From assembly GCA_016192705.1 (NCBI GenBank), contig JACPTQ010000021.1, positions 41,968 to 105,967 of the forward strand: a stretch of 64,000 nt of DNA, written 5' to 3'. Positions within the stretch are counted from its first letter, which is position 1. Every line of letters begins with the position of its first letter. Of this stretch, positions 35,047-44,783 are shown one piece after another. Below the pieces are notes generated by a model, which saw nothing but the letters and a program-made list of their open reading frames with translations, did not search any database and had not been told where the DNA came from. Source of the DNA: Deltaproteobacteria bacterium. GTDB taxonomy: Bacteria; Myxococcota; JACPTQ01. The position numbers were made by a program, and so were the translations under genes.

Positions 35047-37047
35047 TCAGGCGCCCCTGGTTGCCGCGGCCAAGAACTGCTTTCCATGCGACGTCAATTC
35101 GCCGGCTCCACTTGGTGCCGTTCGCGGCGTGACGAGATCGACGAGTTCAATTTCGCCCGCGTCACCGACAAACACTCCCGCGACGCGCGAAACGACGCTA
35201 CCGCTGCGTGCGCCCGGTGAGGCTGGCCCAACCAACACCGCTACTTGAACGGCGGATGCGACGAGCGCCCGCGCCGCGAGGGGTGCGAGGCTGCGTTCGC
35301 ACAGTCCTGTCCATCGGACGATGCCGTCCTCCAAGGACAATCCATCCCATAGAACAACGGAGCCGCCCCGTCCCGCTTGTAACGCCTCGGCGAGCGACGA
35401 CGCGAGAACCGGCGCCCACTCATCGCCGAGCTCGTCGACATAAAGACGCTCGGGACGTGATCGCATCGCCGTGTGCCATCGGGTGAGCACGCGCTCGCGG
35501 GCTCCGGGTGGAACAGAGCCGAGGTCGAGGGCGATGGCGTTGAGCTCCGGGTCGACCGGGACGTTGACGCCAACCGAAAGCGTCCACGCGCTCCCGGGGA
35601 ACGTTTGCGAAAGCGCTTGACCAACGCTCTCCTTCGCGGAGGATGGCCCGCCGACGACGAGTACGGATTTTTGGTTGGCGACCGCAAACTTGAGGAGGTC
35701 GGCGGCGGTCGTCGAGAGCACGCCGCGCTTCGTAAGCTGCCCGAGGTCACGCTTTTCACGGTGGGGCGACCAGACCCGCACAAAGGGACCACCGAGGTCG
35801 TGCGCGAGGGTGCCGATGGCGCGCGCGCCGTTCGAAAGGCGAATCGAAAACCCAGAATCTTCGCCGACGGTCGGCGGCGCCGCGGGAGCGCCCGATCGTT
35901 GCAGTCGGCGAACGGCGAGGTCGGCCGTCGCGGTGGTCGTGTAGCGCTCGGGGAGTACCACGCGTCTTCCGCCGCGCGCGACCATCACGCTTCCACTTGG
36001 TGAAAGCCAAATCTGATCGACGTCGGGATCGTGAAGTACGTTGCTGAGGGGGCCAAGCCCAATCGCCTGTTCGAGAGCGTCACGCACGACGGCTTCGGGA
36101 TCGATCGACTCAGAAAACGCACCCGCGTCGATGAGCTGCGATACGATATTTCGGATCGACTTCTCGACGTTCGCGCGCATTTCTGAATCCTCGGCGTCGA
36201 CGAACGCGTCGCTCGTCATATCGAATTCAGATGCCAAACGCCCGAAGACGAGCTCGAGGAGATTGATGTGGGCACGAAGGTCGGGCCCGCCCGCCTCGGG
36301 CGATGACTCTTCGGACGCGGGCCGCGCGCCTGGCCGGCCGTCGAATCCGGGAAGCGGAGGCGCAACGGGCCGCTCTGCTGCATCAGCCGAGGCGAAGAGA
36401 TCGTTTTGCATCGACATCCCGGTGTCGCCTGGCGACGGCGCGCCCGGGGGCACAGGGGGGCCTGCGGGTTGGCGAACGCTCGCGGCCTCGCGCGCAGAAA
36501 GTTGAACCGATTTCTCAGAAATCGCTTCAATCACTTCGACCGCACTGTCGTCGCGTTGTCGCCTGCGACGCGACGGAGGGCCCTCGGGCACCAAGTCCGC
36601 AAGGTCGTCGCTTGAAACAACGTCGCGGTCGTCGATGGCGATTGCGCTCCCGGTGGTCGCGCCTCGGCTGGGCGACACGGCGCCCGCGGATAAGCCGGGT
36701 GGTGGCGGTGGCGGCGGTGGTGACGACGACTGCGCTCCCTGACTGGGTTGGTCGCCGAGCTCGATTCCGAGGACGAAATCGCCGACGTAGATCTTGTCGC
36801 CCGGCTGTAACGTTTGCGGCGCTGAGATGCGACGTCCGTTCACGAACGTCCCATTCGTACTCTTTAAGTCGACGACGAGGAACTGCGCGGCTTCGGAGAT
36901 GATGCGCGAATGGCGCTTCGAGACGTTGCCGCGCGCGAGAATGATGTCGTTTCCTTGAACGCGCCCGATCGTGACCTCGTCCTTCGAGAACGAGAACCGC
37001 GACTCGCCTCCACCCTTCGCGTCGATGACGATGACCGTAAAATCCAC
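35047..37047 (-). CDS. FHA domain fused to a degenerate CpaF/T2SE-like domain
   Basis: 666 residues from GTG 37047 (a TTG further upstream is possible). FHA domain at residues 15-95 (VTIGRVQGNDIILARGNVSK, RHSR, TNGTFVNGRRIS). A long Ser/Pro/Asp-rich linker follows, then a CpaF-like C-terminal half: LRAHINLLELVFGRLASEF, IGLGPLSNVLHDPDVDQIWL, RGGRRVVLPERYTTTATADLA. The Walker A reads VVGGPSSAKESVGQAL, against GGTGSGKTT in active CpaF, and the Walker B region reads RPERLYVDELGDE. Lys is kept but the Gly-x-Gly and hydroxyl are lost, so ATPase activity is doubtful. Similar FHA-CpaF proteins occur in myxobacteria near secretion or type IV pilus genes. Here it precedes rimI. Confidence 0.75.
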   Translation of the reverse strand: MDFTVIVIDAKGGGESRFSFSKDEVTIGRVQGNDIILARGNVSKRHSRIISEAAQFLVVDLKSTNGTFVNGRRISAPQTLQPGDKIYVGDFVLGIELGDQPSQGAQSSSPPPPPPPPGLSAGAVSPSRGATTGSAIAIDDRDVVSSDDLADLVPEGPPSRRRRQRDDSAVEVIEAISEKSVQLSAREAASVRQPAGPPVPPGAPSPGDTGMSMQNDLFASADAAERPVAPPLPGFDGRPGARPASEESSPEAGGPDLRAHINLLELVFGRLASEFDMTSDAFVDAEDSEMRANVEKSIRNIVSQLIDAGAFSESIDPEAVVRDALEQAIGLGPLSNVLHDPDVDQIWLSPSGSVMVARGGRRVVLPERYTTTATADLAVRRLQRSGAPAAPPTVGEDSGFSIRLSNGARAIGTLAHDLGGPFVRVWSPHREKRDLGQLTKRGVLSTTAADLLKFAVANQKSVLVVGGPSSAKESVGQALSQTFPGSAWTLSVGVNVPVDPELNAIALDLGSVPPGARERVLTRWHTAMRSRPERLYVDELGDEWAPVLASSLAEALQAGRGGSVVLWDGLSLEDGIVRWTGLCERSLAPLAARALVASAVQVAVLVGPASPGARSGSVVSRVAGVFVGDAGEIELVDLVTPRTAPSGAGELTSHGKQFLAAATRGA

Positions 37048-37307
37048 TCGCGAAATTTGTATCCGTTCGCCCCTTCGCAAGTCAAACAAACCGGCTCACG
37101 GGGGTTCGAGGAAGTAGCAGACGGGCGCGACGAGTGCCAGGCAAAACCGCAATGCGTAGGTTTTTCGTCGCGATCATGAGTTTGCGGCGTCGCGCGACGA
37201 GTCGGGACGCGGGTTTTGTGATGAGGTCGTCGATAAATTTGAGCCCCGACGTGGGGATCGCTACAATATGAATAGGGGGAGAAGAGGTTGAGGAGGACGG
37301 TGAATTC

Positions 37308-37895
37308 ATGTCGGCGCTGAAGAGTTTTTTCGCGGAGTCGGTTGCAACCGCCATTCGAAACCAGCAGCTTCGCACCATCGAGGCCGCGCAAGGGTATTTG
37401 GTCGACCTCCTGATTGAGTATGTGCGCGTCGAGGGGCTTCTCAAGGCGGGCCCCGAGGCTGACGAACCGCTCGCGCTAATGCTGAATCGAGCTCTGGGTG
37501 CGGCGCCGGCTGAGAGAATTCACGTGCTGCGACAAATGGGAGATCAGGCACTTTTTCTGTCGGGTTATTTTGCGGATCGCGTTGATCGCACCGCGGTTGG
37601 GATCGGTTACTACATTTCGATGGGCGAAGGCGCGTACGGCGCGCTGTCGGGGATTCTTCGGGGCGCGACGGAACACGAGGCGTCGGTGAGTCACCTGTTC
37701 GAGGAGTTGGCGGAAAAATTTGGGCGATTTGTTGGCGTGCTGAATGAAGTCAGCGATCGAACGTTTGCGGCGAGCCCCGTGTCGCTGATTCGCCTTTACG
37801 AGCGTTGGCAAAGGACGCGGAGTCGACATTACATCGAGCGACTCTTGAACGAAGACGCCGCGCCACTTCTCGTTGACGGTCCTGTGCGCGAATGA
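37308..37895 (+). CDS. Conserved hypothetical helical protein
   Basis: 195 residues, predominantly helical, starting MSALKSFFAESVATAIRNQQ. Recognisable blocks: TIEAAQGYLVDLLIEYVRVE, MGDQALFLSGYFADRVDRTA, YYISMGEGAYGALSGI and FEELAEKFGRFVGVLNEVSD. Similar helical proteins of unknown function are found in Myxococcota (recollection). It overlaps the next gene by four bases (ATGA) and diverges from the FHA-CpaF gene. Function not assigned. Confidence 0.65.
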   Translation: MSALKSFFAESVATAIRNQQLRTIEAAQGYLVDLLIEYVRVEGLLKAGPEADEPLALMLNRALGAAPAERIHVLRQMGDQALFLSGYFADRVDRTAVGIGYYISMGEGAYGALSGILRGATEHEASVSHLFEELAEKFGRFVGVLNEVSDRTFAASPVSLIRLYERWQRTRSRHYIERLLNEDAAPLLVDGPVRE

Positions 37896-38500
37896 TTCGC
37901 GACCGCGTGGCGCTGATTCAGCGCTGGATCGAGCGGTTGTATGACCTCGATGCGGGCCCGCCCGTGGCGGAGTTCATCGTGTCGCGTCGTGTTGCGGCTG
38001 CGTTGTCGGTTGGAGTGGCGGCGCGCGGAGAGGCGCTTCTTGTTGCGGATGGCGGCGGCGCAATTGATGTGGCGCTGTTTCTTGATGACTGGGTGCTCGA
38101 CGGCGACGAGCGCGACTTGGGCGTATTTGCGCATGCGGTTGAGGGCGTGAGTCATTTTGTTTACGTGACGTTTCGGGGAGCGCGCGGCGTCGCGATGACG
38201 CAGCTTGAGCTTGAGCTTCAAGCGGAGGTCGACAAGTACCTCGCGTGCGCCGAGGAAGTCGTGCGGGCGCCTTGGTCGCTTGAGGGGCTTTTTGAGCGGG
38301 CGACGTTTCGAGACGCGCCGGGAACACAAGAGCGTGAGCGGTATGAGGTCGCGAATCGAGAAGCGGCGCGGTTTTGCAGAGCGCTCGAGGGGGAACGCGC
38401 GCGGGCGGGGAATGTGACGTCGCTGTTGCCGGAGTTGCGTCGGTTTTATCGGATGGGCCAGCGGCAAAAGATGGAGCACATTCGACGTCGCGCGGCGTGA
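37892..38500 (+). CDS. Conserved hypothetical protein coupled to 37308
   Basis: 202 residues. An N-terminal alpha/beta part (IQRWIERLYDLDAGPPVAEF, ARGEALLVADGGGAIDVALF, HFVYVTFRGARGVAMTQLE) and a helical C-terminus (LELQAEVDKYLACAEEVVRA and a basic end MGQRQKMEHIRRRAA). No family recognised. The ATGA overlap implies co-translation with the 195-residue protein, so the two probably work together. Confidence 0.65.
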   Translation: MIRDRVALIQRWIERLYDLDAGPPVAEFIVSRRVAAALSVGVAARGEALLVADGGGAIDVALFLDDWVLDGDERDLGVFAHAVEGVSHFVYVTFRGARGVAMTQLELELQAEVDKYLACAEEVVRAPWSLEGLFERATFRDAPGTQERERYEVANREAARFCRALEGERARAGNVTSLLPELRRFYRMGQRQKMEHIRRRAA

Positions 38501-38557
38501 TCTTCACAGGGCGCGAGGGGCGATCTAGACTCCCGCGCTGGGTCGAAGGAGGTCGTC

Positions 38558-39700
38558 ATGCGTGATGTGGTGATTGTGGCTGGGGCGCGGACGCCGTTTG
38601 GGCGCGGCGTGAAGGGCGTTTTCAAGGATGTGCGGCCGGAGTCGCTCGGTGCAGCGGCGGTTAAGGGTGCGCTTGCCAAGGTGCCGACGCTGAAGGCCGC
38701 GGATGTTGACGACGTGGTGCTTGGGTGCGCGATGCCCGAGGCGGAGCAGGGGCTGAACGTCGCGCGGCAAGTCGCGGTGCTCGCGGGGTTGCCGGTTGAA
38801 GTGCCCGCGATGACACTCAATCGTTTCTGTTCGTCGGGGTTGCAGACGATTGCGGATGTGGCAAATCGGATCGCGGTGGGGCAGATCGATTGCGCGATTG
38901 CGGGCGGCGTCGAGTCGATGTCGGCGGTGCCGATGGGCGGCAACAAGGTTTCGCTGCACCCAGAGCTTGCGGAGTCGTTCCCAGAGATTTACGCGCCGAT
39001 GGGGCTGACCGCCGAGAACATCGCGCGGCGGTTTGATGTTTCGCGCGGGGCGCAGGACGAGTTTGCGGCGGAAAGCCACGCGAAGACGATTGCGGCGCGT
39101 AAGGCGGGGCGGTTTCGCGATGAGATTGTCCGGGTCGAGTTTAAGGGAGTTCCGGCGGTTGCGGACGACGAGTGCCCGCGGGAAGACACGTCGCTCGAGA
39201 AGCTCGCGGCGCTGAAACCGGCGTTCGATCCAACCGGAACGGTGACGGCTGGAAACAGTTCGCCCATCACCGATGGCGCGGCGGTCGTGGTGTTGATGTC
39301 GTGCGAAATGGCTGAGAAGCGTGGACTCAAGCCACTGGGCGCGGTTCGAGGTTACGCCGTCGTGGGTGTGGCGCCGGACATTATGGGCATTGGACCCGTT
39401 CCTGCGGTTCGGAAGTTGTTGCAGAGGACGAACTTAACGCTCGACAAAATCGACCTCGTCGAGATGAACGAGGCGTTCGCGGCGCAGTCGGTTTATTGCG
39501 CACGCGAGCTCGGGATCGATAAGGCGCGGTTGAACGTCAACGGCGGGGCGATTGCGATTGGGCATCCGCTCGGCGCGAGTGGGGCGCGGCTTGTGATCGC
39601 GCTTCTCAATGAACTTGCGCGGCGCGGGGCGACGCGGGGAGTCGCGACGATGTGCATCGGCGGTGGAATGGGTGCGGCGGCGCTCCTCGATCGGGTTTAG
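38558..39700 (+). CDS. Acetyl-CoA C-acetyltransferase (thiolase)
   Basis: 380-residue thiolase: nucleophilic Cys in [16 protein letters not shown] (around residue 90), [34 protein letters not shown] with the catalytic His, and [15 protein letters not shown] ending with the second Cys. Thiolases either cleave 3-ketoacyl-CoA in beta-oxidation or condense acetyl-CoA. FadA-like proteins have similar length; the neighbours do not settle the pathway. Start has GAAGGAGG upstream. Confidence 0.9.
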   Translation: MRDVVIVAGARTPFGRGVKGVFKDVRPESLGAAAVKGALAKVPTLKAADVDDVVLGCAMPEAEQGLNVARQVAVLAGLPVEVPAMTLNRFCSSGLQTIADVANRIAVGQIDCAIAGGVESMSAVPMGGNKVSLHPELAESFPEIYAPMGLTAENIARRFDVSRGAQDEFAAESHAKTIAARKAGRFRDEIVRVEFKGVPAVADDECPREDTSLEKLAALKPAFDPTGTVTAGNSSPITDGAAVVVLMSCEMAEKRGLKPLGAVRGYAVVGVAPDIMGIGPVPAVRKLLQRTNLTLDKIDLVEMNEAFAAQSVYCARELGIDKARLNVNGGAIAIGHPLGASGARLVIALLNELARRGATRGVATMCIGGGMGAAALLDRV

Positions 39701-40269
39701 CGGTCGACGGAACTGTTTCAGCGCTTCAAACGGCACGCCTCGTCATCGAGCCGCTTGTCGCCACGCACGCTCGCCAGTTGTTCGCCGATCTTCAGCATCC
39801 AGAGCTTTATGGGTTCATTCCGGGCGAACCGCCTGAATCGGAAGCCGTGCTTGAAGCGCGATTCACGCGATGGGAGGCGCGGACGTCGCCGGATGGTCGC
39901 GAGGCGTGGCTTAACTGGGTCATGCGGCCGCGCGATTCGGAGGCATACGTTGGCACGATCCAGGCGACGATTCGCCGCGACGGTGACGCGCTGCTCGCGT
40001 ACCAGGTGTTTCCACGTTTTTGGCGACAGGGGTTTGCGCACGAAGGATGCGCCCGTGTGATCACGTGGTTGTTTGTGGAGTGCGCGGTCGGGCGCGTCGT
40101 GGCCGACATCGATACGCGAAACGTCGCGTCGATTGCTCTTGTCGAGTCGCTCGGTTTTCGTCGGGTCGGAATGAAGCGGGATGCCGATTGGTTCAAGGGC
40201 GGACCGAGCGACGAGTATCGTTACGAACTGATCAAGGGCGATTGGCAATTCGGCGCCGCAGGCGAATGA
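39652..40269 (+). CDS. GNAT family N-acetyltransferase (RimJ/RimL-like)
   Basis: 205 residues from ATG 39652, the only start ahead of the conserved region; it overlaps the thiolase by 49 bases and follows GGAG. Acetyltransferase_3 pattern: [80 protein letters not shown] (acetyl-CoA loop) and [20 protein letters not shown]. Substrate unknown. The 3' end overlaps the convergent TPR gene by 38 bases. Confidence 0.8.
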   Translation: MHRRWNGCGGAPRSGLAVDGTVSALQTARLVIEPLVATHARQLFADLQHPELYGFIPGEPPESEAVLEARFTRWEARTSPDGREAWLNWVMRPRDSEAYVGTIQATIRRDGDALLAYQVFPRFWRQGFAHEGCARVITWLFVECAVGRVVADIDTRNVASIALVESLGFRRVGMKRDADWFKGGPSDEYRYELIKGDWQFGAAGE

Positions 40270-41311
40270 GAACGATCGCCGACGCGAGCGCAATGACTGC
40301 CGCAGGAATCCAAGAGACGAAATACTTCCAAACGAACGCGTACCGATCGCCGACGGCCGCCTCAGCTCGCGCGAGGAGATCCACGGCGGGTTTGAGATTG
40401 GGCCGAATCTCGGCAGCCCGCTTGAGATGATAGATCGCTGGGACGAGGCGGCCTTCTGCGAGCGCGCTTTCGCCGGCGCCAAAGTGAGCGTCGGCATCGT
40501 CGAGGTGATAGCAAAGCGACGAGGCGTACTCTCGCTCAGCGTCTTTCAGGCGCCCCGTTTCGCGTAGCGAACGCGCGAGTTCAATGCGCCCCTCGTGACA
40601 CTCGGGGTCAATCTCGATGTGACGCTGGTAAGCGGCCGCGGCCTCCACGAACTTCTTTTGCTTAAACAGGATTTGGCCGACAAGGTGCGTCGCCCATTTG
40701 TGGTCGCCTTTTGCGCCGACGGCATTTCGCGCTGACGCGAGCGCGAAATCAAAATCCCCCCTCTTCACGGCGATTTCCGCAGCGAGCGCGTGGGCGTCCG
40801 CGTGGCGAGGCCGTTTTTCCGTGAGCGCGCGCAGTGACGCCTCGGCCTTCTTGAGGTCGCCGGCATCGAACTCCGCATAGGCCCGTTCGTACGCCGCTTC
40901 GGCCGCGAGGCTCTCCCAAAATCCTGCGTCGCACCGGCACTCGCTCGACCGCCCGCGCGTGGCGCCCCCATTTTCGGCGCCGCCACAACCAAACACACGC
41001 GCATCAACCGCGCACCCGGTCCGATCACGCGCTGCGATGGCGGCGATGGCGGCTGCAAAATCGGCCTCGGCTTCGACGAACTTTTGTTTTCGTGCGCGCG
41101 CCATCCCACGCACCAGCATCGCGTGCGGATCTTTTGGCGCGGCCGACAACGCGATCGCCTGCGAGACGGCTCCCCGTTCGAGCAGGAAGCGCCCGCGCTC
41201 AGCCTCGTCGGCCGGAAGCGGTGGAGGAATCGTTGGCTCCGGGCCACCACTGTGGTCGCCGTGGCCGAACGAGATCTGAAGAGCGAGAGTAACGGCGTAA
41301 AACGCGTGCAC
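40232..41311 (-). CDS. TPR-repeat protein with C-terminal membrane helix
   Basis: 359 residues from GTG 41311, with a short hydrophobic N-terminus (MHAFYAVTLALQISFG). TPR-like helical pairs cover about residues 40-325, with one Cys-rich insert (VFGCGGAENGGATRGRSSEC) after the first repeats. Clear repeats: ADAHALAAEIAVKRGDFDFA, WATHLVGQILFKQKKFVEAA, ADAHFGAGESALAEGRLVPA. A C-terminal membrane helix ([20 protein letters not shown]) ends the protein. 11 bases downstream of rpsA. Function unknown; TPR proteins mediate protein-protein contacts. Confidence 0.75.
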   Translation of the reverse strand: MHAFYAVTLALQISFGHGDHSGGPEPTIPPPLPADEAERGRFLLERGAVSQAIALSAAPKDPHAMLVRGMARARKQKFVEAEADFAAAIAAIAARDRTGCAVDARVFGCGGAENGGATRGRSSECRCDAGFWESLAAEAAYERAYAEFDAGDLKKAEASLRALTEKRPRHADAHALAAEIAVKRGDFDFALASARNAVGAKGDHKWATHLVGQILFKQKKFVEAAAAYQRHIEIDPECHEGRIELARSLRETGRLKDAEREYASSLCYHLDDADAHFGAGESALAEGRLVPAIYHLKRAAEIRPNLKPAVDLLARAEAAVGDRYAFVWKYFVSWIPAAVIALASAIVLIRLRRRIANRP

Positions 41312-41321
41312 GAAGAACTGT

Positions 41322-43259
41322 CTACGACGAGGGCTGGTCCTCGGACTTTGTGGTTGCCGCGTCGTCCGTGGCCGCGGGCTCGGCTTCAGGCGTTGCCGCC
41401 GCCTCGGTCTTCTTCTTTCGCGGTCGCTTAGGCTTTACCGGCGCGGCTTCGGCTTCAGGCGCGGTCGGCGTCCCGCCACCAAACGACCCGCCGAGCTTTT
41501 CCGCAAACAGCTCGCCCAATTGCGTCGTCGACTTTCGCGTATCCTTCGACAGGTACTCCGCGACATCGCCGCGTTCGGCTGCGTGCCGCGCGCCCTTCAT
41601 CGAAAGCGCAATCCGCCGCTCCGCACCATCGATCGCGATAATTTCGGCCGACACCATCTCGCCCTCACGCACCAGCTTCGACGGCTTTTCGACCCGATGG
41701 TCCGCCATTTCCGACACGTGAATCAGCCCTTCGACGCCCGGTTCGAGCTCCACGAAACACCCAAAATCGGTGACCTTGGTAACCTTCGCCTGGATGACCT
41801 TGCCGGCCGGATACTCACGCGGGATTCGATCCCACGGGTCTTCGCTGAGCTGCTTCACACCGAGCGAGAACCGCTCGTTTTCCGGGTCGATGTGCAGCAC
41901 CACCGCTTCAACGTTGTCGCCCTTCTTATAGATTTCGCTCGGGTGATTGACCTTGGCAAGCCACGAGATATCCGACTTATGGATGAGCCCGTCGATCCCG
42001 TCCTCAATTCCAATGAAAACGCCAAAGTCGGTGATGTTCCGCACGGCGCCCGTCACGCGCGTTCCGATGGGGTACCGGTCGACGAGCTGATACCACGGGT
42101 TCGGCTCGATCTGCTTCATGCCGAGCGCAATCTTTTTCGCCTCGGCGTCAACATCAAGAACAACCACTTCGATCATGTCGCCCACGTTAACGACCTTGCT
42201 CGGGTGCCGCACGTGCTTCGTCCACGACATTTCGCTTGTGCGCACGAGCCCCTCGATTCCCGGCTCGAGCTCGACAAACGCGCCAAAATCCTGCACGCGC
42301 ACGACTTTCCCCTGCATCCTCGTCCCGACGGGGAACCGCTGCGACACGTTCTCCCACGGATCGCCCTGCACCTGCTTCAAGCCGAGCGACACGCGCTCCG
42401 TTTCGGCGTTGAATTTGAGAACCTTCACGGTGATCTCGTCGCCAACGTTAAACGCCTCGCTCGGATGATTGATGTGGCCCCACGAAATGTCCGTGATGTG
42501 CAAAAGGCCGTCAATTCCACCCAAATCGACAAACGCGCCGTATTCCGTGATGTTCTTGACGGTGCCCTGAACAAGCATCCCTTCGCGCAAGCTCCGAAGC
42601 GTTTCCGTCTTTCGCTGCGCGCGATCACGCTCAAGCAGCACGCGCCGTGACAAGACGATGTTGCCGCGCTTCTTGTTGAATTTGATCACTTTGAACTGAA
42701 ACTTTTGCCCGATGTACTGGTCGAGATTTCGGCTCGGGCGCAAATCGACCTGCGACCCCGGCAAGAACGCCTTGACGCCGATGTCGACCGCGAGCCCACC
42801 CTTCACGCGCGCAAGTACGGTCCCAACGACGGTTTCGTCGCGCTCGCACACCTCGCCGATCTCCTCCCAAACCTGGAGCTTGTCGGCTTTTTCCTTTGAC
42901 AGCACGATGAGGCCGTTGTCGTTTTCGCGGCTTTCCAGCAAAACGTCGACTTTTTCGCCCACTTTCGCCGTGCACTTCCCTTCTTGATCGAGGAATTCGG
43001 CGATGGGAACTTGGCCCTCCGACTTGTATCCGACGTCGATAACGACCACGTCCTTGGTGACGGCGACGACCGTCCCCTTGACGACCTCGCCTTCCTTCAG
43101 CTCTTTGGCGCCCATCGAGGCTTCAAACAGCGACTGGAAGTCTTCATCGACTTCGTTTCCGGTTTCGCTGTTCGCGGCGCCCGGGGACCCGCTTGCGCCG
43201 ACCTTTCCGACGCCAGCCTCCGCCCGTTTGTGTGTCCCCTTTTCGACCTGATTCTCCAT
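41322..43259 (-). CDS. rpsA: 30S ribosomal protein S1
   Basis: 645 residues from ATG 43259 (GGAGAACC upstream). Six S1 RNA-binding repeats, in order, e.g. LKEGEVVKGTVVAVTKDVVV, GMLVQGTVKNITEYGAFVDL, GTRMQGKVVRVQDFGAFVEL, GTRVTGAVRNITDFGVFIGI and GKVIQAKVTKVTDFGCFVEL. The N-terminal 50 residues and the C-terminal 90 (Pro/Ala/Lys/Glu-rich, ending KSEDQPSS) are low complexity. S1 brings mRNA to the 30S subunit. The order cmk-ispH-rpsA is a common bacterial arrangement; here a repeat element separates ispH and rpsA. Confidence 0.95.
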   Translation of the reverse strand: MENQVEKGTHKRAEAGVGKVGASGSPGAANSETGNEVDEDFQSLFEASMGAKELKEGEVVKGTVVAVTKDVVVIDVGYKSEGQVPIAEFLDQEGKCTAKVGEKVDVLLESRENDNGLIVLSKEKADKLQVWEEIGEVCERDETVVGTVLARVKGGLAVDIGVKAFLPGSQVDLRPSRNLDQYIGQKFQFKVIKFNKKRGNIVLSRRVLLERDRAQRKTETLRSLREGMLVQGTVKNITEYGAFVDLGGIDGLLHITDISWGHINHPSEAFNVGDEITVKVLKFNAETERVSLGLKQVQGDPWENVSQRFPVGTRMQGKVVRVQDFGAFVELEPGIEGLVRTSEMSWTKHVRHPSKVVNVGDMIEVVVLDVDAEAKKIALGMKQIEPNPWYQLVDRYPIGTRVTGAVRNITDFGVFIGIEDGIDGLIHKSDISWLAKVNHPSEIYKKGDNVEAVVLHIDPENERFSLGVKQLSEDPWDRIPREYPAGKVIQAKVTKVTDFGCFVELEPGVEGLIHVSEMADHRVEKPSKLVREGEMVSAEIIAIDGAERRIALSMKGARHAAERGDVAEYLSKDTRKSTTQLGELFAEKLGGSFGGGTPTAPEAEAAPVKPKRPRKKKTEAAATPEAEPAATDDAATTKSEDQPSS

Positions 43260-43360
43260 TCGCCTTGGTTCTCCTTCCGGTTCCCCGTTTTTGGCAGACG
43301 TCAAGCGCACCCGCCTTGGGGAAGGGCGAAAACCCTACCTTATCGATTTATGGTTGTAAA

Positions 43361-43930
43361 GCGTCGACTGTTCGCCGGTCCCTGATCCCCAGATAACGGC
43401 GAAGACTTCATTTGGGCGGTCGGGGTTGGGCTCGCTCCGGCTCGCGGAAGTCCTCGGGTCTGACATTAAATGTGAGGCTGTACGAAATAAATCAAGCATC
43501 ATGAGAACGGCAATTCCACGCCGCATCGGCACCTCATCCCCTGCGGACGCGAGCCTCCGCTTGCCCAATCCCCGCCCGCCCAATCAGAACCCGGCCGTTT
43601 TCCTGGAACGGCGGTTAAGAGACTTGGGGGTCGATCGATCGTTAGCCGACACCCAGCGGGTGAACTCTTCAAACCGCCCTCAAGCCCATAAAAATCGTCA
43701 CCGGAAAGCGGTCCGCCAGGATTCGCGTAGGGTTGGCAGGGGCTCGCATAGGCGCGCCTCCGCAGGGTCTGCAGCGCCATATCGGCTGGGATCGCCAAGA
43801 TTTCGCTTGCCTTTGAACAGCGGCTCTGTCGCGCGAGCGAGTTCAGACCCGAGGACGTCGGCGCGCCGAAGCGGCACCTGCCGACCCTACGTACGGAAAC
43901 ACCTGGCCGCTTATCCGGGGATCGAGGGTC
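43361..43930. repeat. Composite repeat element with inverted arms, copy 2
   Basis: About 570 bases. It starts GCGTCGACTG, with GATCCCCAGATAACGG and GTCCTCGGGTCTGA in the left arm and TCAGACCCGAGGACGTCGGC to CCGCTTATCCGGGGATCGAG in the right, matching copy 1 at both ends. The middle differs from copy 1 but matches copy 3 in part (CAGGGTCTGCAGCGCCATAT, inverted). The right end runs into the ispH stop codon at 43929-43931, so the insertion lies exactly between ispH and rpsA. No transposase is encoded. Confidence 0.8.
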
Positions 43931-44783
43931 AGCCGTTGATTTCCATCGTTTCCAGCGCCGCGGCGACAGCGTCAATGTCGGTGCGCGGTGTTGACGCCCC
44001 TCCGAGAATAACGACGCGTGACGTTGCCTTGAACCAGGCACGATCGATTTCCGCGGTGGTTTCGATGAGATAGGTTTTGGCACCCGCGCCCTCGGCGATG
44101 CTGGCGAGACGGGCTGTGTTTGCGCTGTTTTTGCCCCCCACGACAAGGACCACGTCCGCCGCGTGTGCCATCCTTTCGGCTTCGGCCTGCCGGTCCCGCG
44201 TGTCGTCGCACCGCGTATTTTCGACGACAACATCCGTGAATCTCGCGCGCACCGCCTCGACCACCTCATCAAATGTCGGGCGATCGAGCGTCGTTTGCGC
44301 GATGACGGTGATGGCGCGCTCGGTCTTGGGAAGCGTGGCGACATCGCGGGCCGCGGCAACGATCGCGACGTCACCCTTCGTGTACGTTCGAGCCGCGCGA
44401 AACTCCGCATGATTTTCGTCGCCCACGAGAAGCGCCAGTCGTCCAGCGGCGCCCGCATCGGCAACTGCGCGCTCAACCCGGGCGACGAACGGGCACGTCG
44501 CGTCAACGAGATTGTCGCCGAGCGTCGCGAGGGATTCGCGTTTTACCTGGGGCAACCCGTGCGCTCGAATGACCACAACGGTTTGGTCGTTTGGAACGAT
44601 TTCGGGATCGACGCACGAAACACCGCGCGCTTCGAGGGAGGCGATGACGCCAGGGTTATGGATGATGGGCCCGAGCGTCACGACTTTACGCCCGGCCGCG
44701 TACCGAACGGCCGCGTCAACAACGTCGAAGGCGCGAAAAACGCCCCAGCAGAAACCAGCCGACTGAGCTACGACGATTTCCAT
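43929..44783 (-). CDS. ispH: 4-hydroxy-3-methylbut-2-enyl diphosphate reductase
   Basis: 284 residues from ATG 44783; the ORF continues upstream through the damaged cmk, but homology begins at MEIVVAQSAGFCWGVFRAFD. Fe-S enzyme that makes IPP and DMAPP in the MEP pathway. The three cluster cysteines are present: GFCWGV, DATCPFVARV and NTRCDDTRDRQ. HNPGV, RAHG, NHAEF-like and GGKNSANTARL motifs follow, then the GGASTP near the C-terminus. Slightly shorter than the usual 310 residues. Its ATG lies inside the last codons of cmk. Confidence 0.95.
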   Translation of the reverse strand: MEIVVAQSAGFCWGVFRAFDVVDAAVRYAAGRKVVTLGPIIHNPGVIASLEARGVSCVDPEIVPNDQTVVVIRAHGLPQVKRESLATLGDNLVDATCPFVARVERAVADAGAAGRLALLVGDENHAEFRAARTYTKGDVAIVAAARDVATLPKTERAITVIAQTTLDRPTFDEVVEAVRARFTDVVVENTRCDDTRDRQAEAERMAHAADVVLVVGGKNSANTARLASIAEGAGAKTYLIETTAEIDRAWFKATSRVVILGGASTPRTDIDAVAAALETMEING

